Assembly (NCBI GenBank): GCA_011523825.1
Contig: WTFX01000002.1
Span: forward strand, 58,239-122,238
Origin: Microthrixaceae bacterium
Lineage (GTDB): Bacteria > Actinomycetota > Acidimicrobiia > Acidimicrobiales > Poriferisodalaceae
Direction: 5' to 3'
Length of the DNA stretch: 64,000 nucleotides
The notes below the pieces were generated by a model. The model was not told the DNA's origin. It saw only the letters and a program-made list of their open reading frames with translations, and did no database searches. Below, in pieces: positions 43,400 through 50,745 of the stretch (its first letter is position 1; every line of letters starts with the position of its first letter). A program made the position numbers and the translations under genes.

Positions 43400-44172
43400 T
43401 CATCGAGTCTCCGATTCCTGCTTTAGGACCCATACCTGCGAAGCTCCAGCGTGAGCTAACTGATGAGCATCAGAAGGTCTCTCGGAATGTCCGCGAGCAA
43501 CGCTGGGAATCAGCGACGCTCAGCGCCGGAAAGTTCTGCGAGATTGCTTATACCATCATTAGAGGCATTGCAGACGGCCACTTTCCAGCCTCTGCCAGTA
43601 AGCCGAAAGACTTCGTCGCCGCCTGTAGAAAACTAGAGCAAGACGTCGCCAGCTCTGAGCCTAGAAGCCTGCGAATCTTGATCCCGCGCCTACTGCCTAG
43701 CTTATACGAGATCCGCAACAATCGAGGAGTAGGCCATGTGGGTGGTGATGTAAATCCCAATCGCATGGATGCCATGCTCGCATATCAAGCAACAAGCTGG
43801 ATCCTGGCCGAGTTGATTAGAATCTTTCATCGAGTACCCTTGCAGAATGCCCAAGAGCTAGTAGATAGTCTCACAGATCGTCACGTCCCGCTGGTTTGGT
43901 TGTTGCAGAGTGGGAAGACGCGAATCCTCAATCCTTCGTTATCGATGCGTGAGAGAATGCTTGTTGCTTTATATTATCAGCCGACTTTGGCGATGTCGGA
44001 TTCTGAACTTGTTGAGGTGGTAGAATATTCGAACCCGTCCGCCTTTAGGTCGAATGTTCTCGCTAAGGCGCACAAGCTGGCATTGATTGACTATGATTCA
44101 GCGACGAGAACTGCAACTCTCTCACCGATTGGAGTTCGGTGGGTGGAAGAGAACATTGAACTGGATGTGTAA
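43399..44172 (+). CDS. HEPN-like unknown protein, apparent ATC start
   Basis: The frame is open from 43384 to the stop at 44172 and codes for about 257 residues: a helical block (SAGKFCEIAYTIIRGIADGH, ACRKLEQ), then IPRLLPSLYEIRNNRGVGHVG with R106 and H113 fitting the HEPN Rx6H pattern, and a C-terminal winged-helix-like region (MLVALYYQPTLAMSDSELVE). No ATG, GTG or TTG occurs before TTG at 43678, which would delete the first domain. The upstream stop reads TAATC, one base from the usual TAATG stop-start overlap, so initiation at ATC (43399) is proposed. A base change disabling the gene, or a sequencing error, are alternatives. Confidence 0.65.
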   Translation: MIESPIPALGPIPAKLQRELTDEHQKVSRNVREQRWESATLSAGKFCEIAYTIIRGIADGHFPASASKPKDFVAACRKLEQDVASSEPRSLRILIPRLLPSLYEIRNNRGVGHVGGDVNPNRMDAMLAYQATSWILAELIRIFHRVPLQNAQELVDSLTDRHVPLVWLLQSGKTRILNPSLSMRERMLVALYYQPTLAMSDSELVEVVEYSNPSAFRSNVLAKAHKLALIDYDSATRTATLSPIGVRWVEENIELDV

Positions 44173-44423
44173 AGCGATCAAACAAGTTGTATCTTGATTG
44201 AAGGTTCAGGATCGGTGGCCACTGAGTCATGAATTGAGCTGGAAATGGCCTCGGTTGTGCCGGATGTAGTCGATAGTGACGGTTCGGGAACATTGGGCGA
44301 CTAGGTTGCGTACGCGATTGTCATCGCGTCGAGCCAGCAGGAGGCATCCGAGTCCTCTCACAGGCGGTTCGCTGACGCACTCTTGTGTCCGCGCCGGTGG
44401 CGTGCTGGTACCTTGCCGCCCGT

Positions 44424-45677
44424 ATGTCTCATGAAAGCAATGCACTTCCGTCCATGGGAGAGCGCTACACCCGGCCTGACTGGGTGCGGCGCATCAACCT
44501 CATGGGCGATTCGATCGGGGGGCATCCCGCGGACTTGGTGCCCATCGACACCGGTGAGCTGCTGAAGCTGGCCACCGCATCCGTTGGCGGCATGCCCGCC
44601 GGTGATCTGGGCGATCCCGACTGGCAGCAGCGATTTGAGTCGCTGTCTGCCGAACTGGACGCCTCGCCCATGCACGTGCTTGGCCGGTTGATGACCAAGC
44701 AGGAGCTGCTGCGCTCGCTGCGCACTCGCTTGCTGCTCACCGCCGCCATCGACGCGACGCCGCAGATCACCGCCGAGCCCGTGGCCTCGCCGGTGATGAT
44801 CGCCGGCCCGGCCCGCTCGGGCACCTCGATCCTGTTCGAGCTTCTCGGGTTGCATCCCGACCTGCGAGCCCCGCTGGGCGCCGAGGCGCTCCACCCGGTG
44901 CCGCTGCCCGAGGGGGGGCTTGCGGATCGGATGGAGATGGGGCAGTGCGAGCAGGAGTTCTGGGCCGACATCCAGCCCGAGTTCCTGTCCATGCACGAGT
45001 TCCGGGCCGATCTGCCCGTCGAATGCATCACCCTCACCACCGGCAGCTTCGCCGGATTCCACTGGAGCATGATCGCCCCGCTGACGCAGTGGATTCCCGA
45101 CCTGGATGTGAACTACAGCTACGAGCGGCAGATCCTCCAGGTGCTCCAGCACGGTGCGGGCCCCACACAATGGGTGCTCAAGACGCCCGGTCACCTGTTC
45201 GTGCTGCCGCAGCTGTTTCAGGCCTTCGGCGACGCCTGGGTGATCCAGACCCACCGCGACCCGGCCCGCACCATGGCCTCCACTGCCAACATCACGGCCA
45301 TGGTCCACTGGATGCGCTTCAGCGACGTCGACGCCGTCGGGAATGCGCACTTCGTGCACGATGCCTTCGCGTTCGCCCTCAACGACTCAGTGAATCTGCG
45401 GGCAACCGGCGTGGTGCCGGACGAGCAATTCGTGGACGTCAACTACGTGCAGCTCGTGACCGACCCGGTGGCCACGCTGGGTGCGGCCCTTGAGCAGATG
45501 GGCCTGTCGATGACCGATGCCTACGCCACCGCTGTGCGGGACTACTTGGATCACAAGCCCAAGGGCAAGTACGGCGTGCACCGCTACCAGCCCGAGGACT
45601 GGGGATTCACGGCCGAGGGCATCCGCGACGCCACGGCGCAGTACATCGAACGCTTCGACCTGCCCCCAGAGGGCTGA
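44424..45677 (+). CDS. Sulfotransferase family protein
   Basis: A 417-residue PAPS-dependent sulfotransferase-like enzyme. The 5'-phosphosulfate loop is IAGPARSGTSILFELLGLHPDLR near residue 130. The 3'-phosphate region is WVIQTHRDPARTMAS near residue 272. The HRYQPEDWGFT block near the C-terminus is typical of the large sulfotransferase group in actinobacteria. No signal or anchor is present; a lipid or polyketide acceptor is possible. TACCTT at 44409-44414 lies 9 bases before the ATG. The next gene follows after 13 bp and is likely co-transcribed. Confidence 0.85.
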   Translation: MSHESNALPSMGERYTRPDWVRRINLMGDSIGGHPADLVPIDTGELLKLATASVGGMPAGDLGDPDWQQRFESLSAELDASPMHVLGRLMTKQELLRSLRTRLLLTAAIDATPQITAEPVASPVMIAGPARSGTSILFELLGLHPDLRAPLGAEALHPVPLPEGGLADRMEMGQCEQEFWADIQPEFLSMHEFRADLPVECITLTTGSFAGFHWSMIAPLTQWIPDLDVNYSYERQILQVLQHGAGPTQWVLKTPGHLFVLPQLFQAFGDAWVIQTHRDPARTMASTANITAMVHWMRFSDVDAVGNAHFVHDAFAFALNDSVNLRATGVVPDEQFVDVNYVQLVTDPVATLGAALEQMGLSMTDAYATAVRDYLDHKPKGKYGVHRYQPEDWGFTAEGIRDATAQYIERFDLPPEG

Positions 45678-45690
45678 GCCGGCCACGATC

Positions 45691-46815
45691 ATGGACCCGC
45701 TTCCCGAGACCGAGTCCCGCCGGGCCCTCGCCGAGCTGGGTGAGGTGCTGCGTGACGTCGATGAACGCTGGGTATCGCCCGAGTGGAACCTGTATACGGC
45801 CGACGACGCCGTCGAGGCGCACCGTGCCCTCATGCACTACCTGCAGTGGGGGCTGGTGGGGCTGTTCGAGCGTGACCCGTCTGCTCCCCGCTTCGAACGC
45901 TTGGTGACGCCGAACCGCAAGCTGCTCGGCGACAATCCGGACACTGTGTACTTCGAAGCACCGATTTCAGCCGAGTACGCCTACCGGGTGCGGGGGGAGA
46001 CCAAGGGCGCCGACTACCTGTCGATCACCGTGGAGTCGAGTGTCGGCTGGGGATCGATGGACAATCAGGTGCTCGGCGTGCTCAACGACACGACGCTGGA
46101 CGTCGATGCCGAGGGGCGCTTCGAGATCGTCATCGGCGGCGAGCCGCAGGAAGGGAACTGGCTGGCGCCGCCGCCCGACGAAGGGCAGATCATCAGCCGC
46201 CACTACTTCGAGGACACCACGCACGCGGGCACCGACCCGGATCGGTGGCCGGCCATGCAGATCGAGGTCATCGACGGCACGTCCCCGCCGCGGCCCTCGG
46301 ATGCCACGGTCAGCGCCGGCATCCGGCGAATCGCAGCCTTCGTCCGCGAGCTCACCACCGACCGCGTGCCGATGGCCCAGGGCGAGCCCCGATCCTGGGT
46401 TTCGCTCGTGCCGAACGAGTTCCCGCCGCCCGGCCTTCCCGGCGACCTGGGCCTGTCGGCCACCGACGCCGCCTACGCCCTCGCACCGTTCGTGGTCGGT
46501 CCCGACGAAGCTTTGGTGATCCGCGGCCGCTGGCCCGAGTGCCGCTACGCCAACATCAGCTTGTGGAACCGCCACCTGCAGTCGCTCGACTACGCGAACC
46601 GCTCCATCTCGCTCAACCGTGCCCAGATGGTCGCCGATGCCGACGGCAGTTTCACCGCCGTCATCGCACATGCCGACCCGGGCGTTCCCAACTGGCTCGA
46701 CACCGAGGGTCGTCCGTTCGGCATCGCGTTCTGGCGCTTCATGCTTCCGGAAGGCGACATCGAGACTCCCCAAGCCGAGCTCGTGCCCCTGGCCGATCTG
46801 CCCAGCCGGCTCTGA
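45691..46815 (+). CDS. DUF1214 domain-containing protein
   Basis: A 374-residue protein matching the DUF1214/DUF1254-related family. TPNRKLLGDNPDTVYFEAPIS is the recognisable entry strand, then YRVRGETKGADYLSITVE, and the C-terminal DEALVIRGRWPECRYANISLWN, which is the DUF1214 signature region. The biochemical role of the family is unknown. It follows the sulfotransferase gene closely, suggesting joint function. Confidence 0.8.
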   Translation: MDPLPETESRRALAELGEVLRDVDERWVSPEWNLYTADDAVEAHRALMHYLQWGLVGLFERDPSAPRFERLVTPNRKLLGDNPDTVYFEAPISAEYAYRVRGETKGADYLSITVESSVGWGSMDNQVLGVLNDTTLDVDAEGRFEIVIGGEPQEGNWLAPPPDEGQIISRHYFEDTTHAGTDPDRWPAMQIEVIDGTSPPRPSDATVSAGIRRIAAFVRELTTDRVPMAQGEPRSWVSLVPNEFPPPGLPGDLGLSATDAAYALAPFVVGPDEALVIRGRWPECRYANISLWNRHLQSLDYANRSISLNRAQMVADADGSFTAVIAHADPGVPNWLDTEGRPFGIAFWRFMLPEGDIETPQAELVPLADLPSRL

Positions 46816-46837
46816 CCCGCTCGGGCCGCGGCGAGCG

Positions 46838-47689
46838 TCAGTCGGCGAACGTGTCGACGAGGTGCTGGTTGCGGTCGACGTAGCGTGCCAAGCGATCCGC
46901 GCCGTCGGGGGCGGCGAGGACGACCCGCTCGACGCCGAGTTCGCGGTACAGCTCCAGCTTCTCTGCGTCGGGCGTTGCATAGCAGTACATGGAGATCGGA
47001 ATGCCATCCGGATCTCGGCCTGCCGACTCTGCGGCGGTCCGGAATCGCTCCATGCCGACTCGGACGTCTCTGAAGCCCACGTCGAGCGGGCACCAGCCGT
47101 CCGCGTACTCGGCCACGTGACGCATCCCGATCCGGCCCCGGCAGCCCACCAGCACCGGAGGGCCGGGCTGCTGCGTCGGCTTCGGGTACACCCATGACGG
47201 CGCGAAGTTCACGAACGCGCCGGAGTACCCGACTTCGTGCTCGGTCCACAGCAGCCGCAGTGCCTCGACCGTCTCCCGCATGGCGTTGTAGCGCTGGGTC
47301 CACGGCACGCTCGACACGTTCGCCAGCTCCTCGCGGTTCCAGCCCACGCCCACGCCGAACAGCAGCCGGCCGCCGGACACCTCGTCCAGCGTCGCCACGC
47401 TCTTGGCCAAGTCCAAGATCTCGTGTTCGAGCACGAGGCAGACGCCCATCGCCAGCTTGATCTTCGACGTTGCCGCCGCGGCCGTCGCCAGCGAGACGAA
47501 CGGGTCGCGCATGTGCCAGTAGAGCTGCGGCAGATCGCCCCCGTCAGGGTGAACCGTCTCCCGACTGGCCGGAATGTGGCTGTGCTCGCCCACCCACAAC
47601 GAGTCGTAGCCCCGCTGCTCCGCCTCGACCGCCATGTCCGCGGTCGCGGGTCCGTAGTCGCTGTTCGTGGGCGCCAACCCGATCTTCAT
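46838..47689 (-). CDS. LLM-class F420-dependent oxidoreductase
   Basis: A 283-residue luciferase-like (TIM-barrel) oxidoreductase. Family blocks are EQRGYDSLWVGEHSHIPA, KLAMGVCLVLEHEILDLAKSVATLDEVSGGRLLFGVGVGW, PPVLVGCRGRIGMRHVAEYADGWCP and the helical C-terminal end. The sequence favours the F420-binding branch, and cofC in this window shows that F420 is made. The substrate is unknown. It starts 10 bp after the stop of the acyl-CoA dehydrogenase on the same strand, so they form an operon. Confidence 0.88.
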   Translation of the reverse strand: MKIGLAPTNSDYGPATADMAVEAEQRGYDSLWVGEHSHIPASRETVHPDGGDLPQLYWHMRDPFVSLATAAAATSKIKLAMGVCLVLEHEILDLAKSVATLDEVSGGRLLFGVGVGWNREELANVSSVPWTQRYNAMRETVEALRLLWTEHEVGYSGAFVNFAPSWVYPKPTQQPGPPVLVGCRGRIGMRHVAEYADGWCPLDVGFRDVRVGMERFRTAAESAGRDPDGIPISMYCYATPDAEKLELYRELGVERVVLAAPDGADRLARYVDRNQHLVDTFAD

Positions 47690-47699
47690 GAGTGTCGGC

Positions 47700-48983
47700 C
47701 TACTCAGCGCGCTGGGTGCCGACCTTCAGCTCACGGAAGGGGCTCGTCGTGTCGATGCCGGGCTCCTTGGGCAGCCCCAGCACCCGCTCGCCCACGATGT
47801 TGCGCATCACCTCGTCGGAGCCGCCGGCGATGCGCATGGCTGGGAAGCCCAGCACATAACCGGCCCACGAGAAGGTTCCCCACTCGCCCGAGTCGACGAC
47901 CAGCTTGGGGCCGATCGTGTCGGCCACGAACTCACAGGTCGCGTTCATCTGGCGGATCAGGCCCATCTTCGACAGCGACATCTCGGGGCCCGGTGTCTTG
48001 CCGGCACGCAGTGCATCCATGGTGCGCTGGTTCGACCAGCCCAGCACCTTGCCGTGGGTGTAGATCTCGGCGAGCTTCTGACGGGCCAGCGCATCGTCAG
48101 CCATCCCGTAATGGTTGGCCATGGCGGCCAGCTTGGTGAAGCTGCCGCCGCCGGTGCCGCCGCCCGAGCCGCCGCCGATCGCCGCCCGCTCGTTCATCAG
48201 CGTGGTCAGCGCCACGCCCCAGCCCTGGTTCACCTCGCCGAGGCGGTGCGAGTCGGGCACGCGCACGTCGGTGAAGTACACCTCGTTGAAGTTGGCCCCG
48301 CCGGTCATCTGCCGCAGGGGCCGCACGTCCACGCCGGGTGCATTCATGTCCACGAGAAAGCCGGTGAGGCCCTGGTGCTTGGGCAGGTCGAAGTCGGAAC
48401 GGGCGATGACCTCGCCGATGTCGGAGTAGTGCGCGCCCGAGGTCCAGACCTTCTGGCCGTTGAGGATCCACTCCTCGCCGTCGCGCTCGGCCCGCATCTG
48501 CAGGCTGGCGAGGTCTGACCCGGCGCCCGGCTCGGAGAACAGCTGGCAGCCCACAATGTCGGCCCGGTACATCTGGGGCAGCACCTCGGCGGACACGTCG
48601 GGCTGGGCGTGGGCGAGGATGGTCGGTGCCACCATGCCCAGGCCGATGCCGAAGAAGCCGCCGTCGGGCGTGTCGAACTGGCTCTCGAGCTGGCCCCAGA
48701 CTCGCTCGAACTTGCGGGGCATGCCGCCGCCGCCCAACTCGGCGGGCCCGCTGATCCAGCCGAAGCCGGCGTCGTACTTGGCGGCTCGCCACTCCTTCGA
48801 CGCCTCCAGCTCGGCACGCTCGCGTTCGCGGTCGATCTCCTCGAAGAGCGCCGCGTTGTCGGGACCCTCGCCCCAGACGAACTCGCGCCGCTCGGCTTTG
48901 CGCTTGGCGTTGGCCTCCAAGAATTCCAGTGCCTCAGCAGCAAACTGCTCCTCGGTGATCTCAGCGGTGTCGGCAGCGGCCAT
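47700..48983 (-). CDS. Acyl-CoA dehydrogenase
   Basis: A 427-residue acyl-CoA dehydrogenase of the longer type found in steroid and branched-acyl degradation. Visible blocks: QLFSEPGAGSDLASLQMRAER, EEWILNGQKVWTSGAHYSD, FFTD-like EVYFTDVRVPDSHRLGEVNQGW, and RIAGGSDEVMRNIVGERVLGLP in place of YEGTxE. In this subclass the catalytic base lies elsewhere, so no assignment is made. A glycine-rich GGGSGGGTGGG loop (~residue 280) is odd. The ATG at 48983 gives the normal N-terminus. A palindromic operator lies in the 89-bp divergent gap to the Nfu-N gene. Confidence 0.88.
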   Translation of the reverse strand: MAAADTAEITEEQFAAEALEFLEANAKRKAERREFVWGEGPDNAALFEEIDRERERAELEASKEWRAAKYDAGFGWISGPAELGGGGMPRKFERVWGQLESQFDTPDGGFFGIGLGMVAPTILAHAQPDVSAEVLPQMYRADIVGCQLFSEPGAGSDLASLQMRAERDGEEWILNGQKVWTSGAHYSDIGEVIARSDFDLPKHQGLTGFLVDMNAPGVDVRPLRQMTGGANFNEVYFTDVRVPDSHRLGEVNQGWGVALTTLMNERAAIGGGSGGGTGGGSFTKLAAMANHYGMADDALARQKLAEIYTHGKVLGWSNQRTMDALRAGKTPGPEMSLSKMGLIRQMNATCEFVADTIGPKLVVDSGEWGTFSWAGYVLGFPAMRIAGGSDEVMRNIVGERVLGLPKEPGIDTTSPFRELKVGTQRAE

Positions 48984-49042
48984 GTCGGGCTCCTGTTTCG
49001 TGCAAGAAAGGCGGAATATCCGGAATGCGAGCAGCCCCAAGC

Positions 49043-49060
49043 TAGCGACATATGTCGCTA
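49043..49060. promoter_or_regulatory. Perfect 18-bp palindromic operator between divergent genes
   Basis: TAGCGACATATGTCGCTA is a perfect palindrome in the 89-bp gap between the acyl-CoA dehydrogenase and the Nfu-N gene. Its length and symmetry fit a TetR-family operator. The same TAGCGAC half-site recurs three times at 33-bp intervals after the Nfu-N gene. Confidence 0.7.
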
Positions 49061-49072
49061 CGCTCATCGGCC

Positions 49073-49363
49073 ATGGGTCAGCCCGTTCGAGTAGCAGAGC
49101 GACCGTCGTCCGTCCGTGTGGGCACGGTGCAGTTCGAGACCAACCGTCCGCTGACCGGGGCAGGCCACCGCTACTACAACAGCGCTGAAGATGCCGCCAG
49201 CGCCGAGGACCCGGCCGACCTGCTGGCATGGCGCCTGTTCCAGCGGGGCGGTGTCGACCACATTCACGTGTACGGCAACGTGGCCACCATCGACCTCTCC
49301 CGGGGCCACACCTCTGACGGCATCGCCGAGCTCATCGAAGAGCTGTTTGCCCACTATCGGTAG
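49073..49363 (+). CDS. Nfu/NifU N-terminal domain-like protein
   Basis: A 96-residue protein with the pattern of the Nfu N-terminal domain: VQFETNRPLTGAGHRYYNS, DPADLLAWRLFQRGGVDHIHVYGNVATIDL. In full-length Nfu scaffolds this domain precedes a CxxC iron-sulfur domain; here no cysteine is present and the scaffold part is missing. Stand-alone versions are known but their role is unclear. Its stop codon lies in the first unit of a palindromic repeat array. Confidence 0.75.
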   Translation: MGQPVRVAERPSSVRVGTVQFETNRPLTGAGHRYYNSAEDAASAEDPADLLAWRLFQRGGVDHIHVYGNVATIDLSRGHTSDGIAELIEELFAHYR

Positions 49364-49456
49364 CTTGCTACTGATAGCGACCAGCACAGTCGCTAGCTCG
49401 CTAGCGGTAGCGACAAGCACGGTCGGTAGCTTGCTGCCGATAGCGACCAGCACGGC
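49359..49456. repeat. Three-unit 33-bp array of interleaved palindromes with TAGCGAC half-sites
   Basis: Three imperfect units begin near 49359, 49392 and 49425. TAGCGAC recurs at 49375, 49408 and 49441, exactly 33 bp apart; GTCGCTA (49389) and GTCGGTA (49422) oppose the first two with 7-base spacers. Each unit also has an inner dyad (GTAGC/GCTAC, then CTAGC/GCTAG, then GGTAGC/GCTGCC), whose arms change together. It spans the Nfu-N stop codon and lies just upstream of the cupin promoter. Confidence 0.75.
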
Positions 49457-49466
49457 TAGCGCGCGG

Positions 49467-49494
49467 TTGCAATCAGCAGGGCGCTGACTACGGT
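49467..49494 (+). promoter_or_regulatory. Probable leaderless promoter of the cupin gene
   Basis: TTGCAA (49467-49472) and TACGGT (49489-49494) are spaced by 16 bp, and the -10 box ends 7 bases before the ATG at 49502. No ribosome site is present. Confidence 0.5.
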
Positions 49495-49501
49495 TGCAGT
49501 C

Positions 49502-49777
49502 ATGACCGAAGACGAGTTTCGTTCTGAGCTGGCGGCGCGGGGCTATGGCGAACCGCGCAGCTATGCGTTCGAGCCCGATGCCGATGGCGAGCTTCACAGC
49601 CATGAGTTCTCAGCCATGGCGATGGTGACCGAGGGCGAGTTCCGGCTGGGGCTCACCGACGAGACCCGGGTCATGGGAGTGGGGGACTGGTGCGAGGTTG
49701 CCGCCGGCACGCTGCATAGCGAGATGGCAGGTCCAGTCGGCGCGACCTTGCTTGTCGGGACGAAGCAGCCGGCCTAG
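49502..49777 (+). CDS. Small cupin-domain protein
   Basis: A 91-residue single-domain cupin. The first cupin motif is partly kept (ELHSHEFSAMAMVTEGEFRLGL, with two His and one Glu) and the second is GDWCEVAAGTLHSEMAGPVG with its His. These can bind a metal. Such small cupins act as metal-binding enzymes or ligand sensors; the role is unknown. Placement beside the TAGCGAC array suggests control by the same regulator as the Nfu-N gene. Confidence 0.8.
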   Translation: MTEDEFRSELAARGYGEPRSYAFEPDADGELHSHEFSAMAMVTEGEFRLGLTDETRVMGVGDWCEVAAGTLHSEMAGPVGATLLVGTKQPA

Positions 49778-49826
49778 CTCCTGTCCAGCGGCTTCAGGGG
49801 AAGCGCGGCTGCAAGCAACAGTTCAT

Positions 49827-49863
49827 AAACAACCGTTCGTGGACACGATTGTTCGTCTAGTCT
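49827..49863 (+). promoter_or_regulatory. Candidate SOS operator and leaderless promoter of imuA
   Basis: AAAC-AACC-GTTCGT (49827-49840) resembles the actinobacterial LexA box GAAC-N4-GTTC, and a second GTTCGT lies at 49851-49856. TAGTCT (49858-49863) follows, and exactly 6 bases later comes the ATG of imuA. The dnaE2 promoter has the same layout. Confidence 0.6.
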
Positions 49864-49869
49864 GTCGCG

Positions 49870-50745
49870 ATGGCAGTGCAGCTGCGTCGTACCGTCGGCG
49901 CATTGGGCATAGCCGGCCCTCGTGGGGTCGGTGCATTGGACATAACGCATGCTGCGGACATCGGGCACCACAAACGGCTGCTGCCCGTCGCTGACGAATT
50001 GACATCGCTGCTGGCCCAGCCGGGGCTTGTCCCCGGGACGGTGCTGGCTGCCCACGGCCCAGGAGCGCTGACCCTGGCAACCGCTCTTGCGGCGGAGGTC
50101 TCGCGTACGGGCGGATGGGTGACAGCGGTGGGGCTGGGACGCATGGGCGTCTCGGCAGTGGCGGAACGGGGCGCATCGCTGGACCGGTGGCTCTTCGTGG
50201 ACGAACCCGGCAACACCGCAGCCGAAGTGCTGAACACCCTGATCGGCAATGTCGACGTGATCTTGCTGGCTGGTGGCGTGCGGCTGGCGGCTGCTCACAG
50301 CTGGCGCCTGCGCACCCGCTTGCGGGAGCGCGGAACCGTGGTGATCGAGGTTGGCGCATCGGGCATAGCCGGCGCTCGTGGCGTCGGCGCATCGGGCACA
50401 GCCGGCGCTCGTGGCGTCGGCGCATCGAACACAGCCGGCGCATTCAGTCCAGACGTGACCATGACGGTGGAACGTGCTGCGTGGACCGGTCTCGGGCACG
50501 GGCACGGCCGGCTGCGGGAACGCCGGGCCGAGGTGGTTGCTGCGGGCCGCGGTGCGGCGTCGCTGCCGCGACGAGCCGTCCTGTGGCTGCCCGATGCCAA
50601 CGGGCACATCACCGCCGTCCGCGGTGCGATCGACACCGTTTCCTGGCCTGCTCAGGTCGTCTCCGCCCAGGACGGCATCTCGATAGCCGACACCTCGGGA
50701 AGCGGTAACGATGCCGTCGTCCCCCTGCAGCGCCGTGCGGGGTAA
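49870..50745 (+). CDS. imuA: ImuA-like SOS mutagenesis protein (RecA-related)
   Basis: A 291-residue protein occupying the imuA slot before imuB and dnaE2. The central part follows the RecA-like fold without a clear Walker A motif (VLAAHGPGALTLATALAAEV), and has WVTAVGLGRMGV and NVDVILLAGGVRLAAAHSWRL. The actinobacterial C-terminal part is RAAWTGLGHGHGRLRERRAEV, then RRAVLWLPDANGHI. In-frame palindromic repeats encode GIAGPRGVGA near residue 12 and GASGIAGARGVGASGTAGAR near residue 162. ImuA recruits ImuB and DnaE2 for error-prone repair. The 3' end overlaps imuB by 35 bases. Confidence 0.8.
   Translation: MAVQLRRTVGALGIAGPRGVGALDITHAADIGHHKRLLPVADELTSLLAQPGLVPGTVLAAHGPGALTLATALAAEVSRTGGWVTAVGLGRMGVSAVAERGASLDRWLFVDEPGNTAAEVLNTLIGNVDVILLAGGVRLAAAHSWRLRTRLRERGTVVIEVGASGIAGARGVGASGTAGARGVGASNTAGAFSPDVTMTVERAAWTGLGHGHGRLRERRAEVVAAGRGAASLPRRAVLWLPDANGHITAVRGAIDTVSWPAQVVSAQDGISIADTSGSGNDAVVPLQRRAG
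49897..49929 (+). repeat. Dispersed palindromic coding repeat, copy 1 (imuA N-terminus)
   Basis: A 33-bp copy with the hairpin at 49912-49932 (GCCGGCCC and GGGTCGGT around TCGTG). In frame it encodes GALGIAGPRGV. Confidence 0.7.
50353..50441 (+). repeat. Dispersed palindromic coding repeat, tandem copies 2-3 plus partial (imuA)
   Basis: Two full 33-bp units (50353-50385, 50386-50418) and a partial third. Hairpins lie at 50368-50388 and 50401-50421, each GCCGGCGC and GCGTCGGC around TCGTG. They encode repeats of GASGTAGARGV. Confidence 0.85.

Noticed and set aside
29000..44200. The island as an integrated prophage or transposon
   Set aside because: No integrase, transposase, phage structural gene or flanking repeats are visible; only gene content and composition suggest transfer.
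49840..49870. PafBC-type promoter motif upstream of imuA
   Set aside because: The known motif needs a TTGTC-type box about 8 bases before TAnnnT; here the GTTCGT touches the -10 box, which fits a LexA-like operator better.
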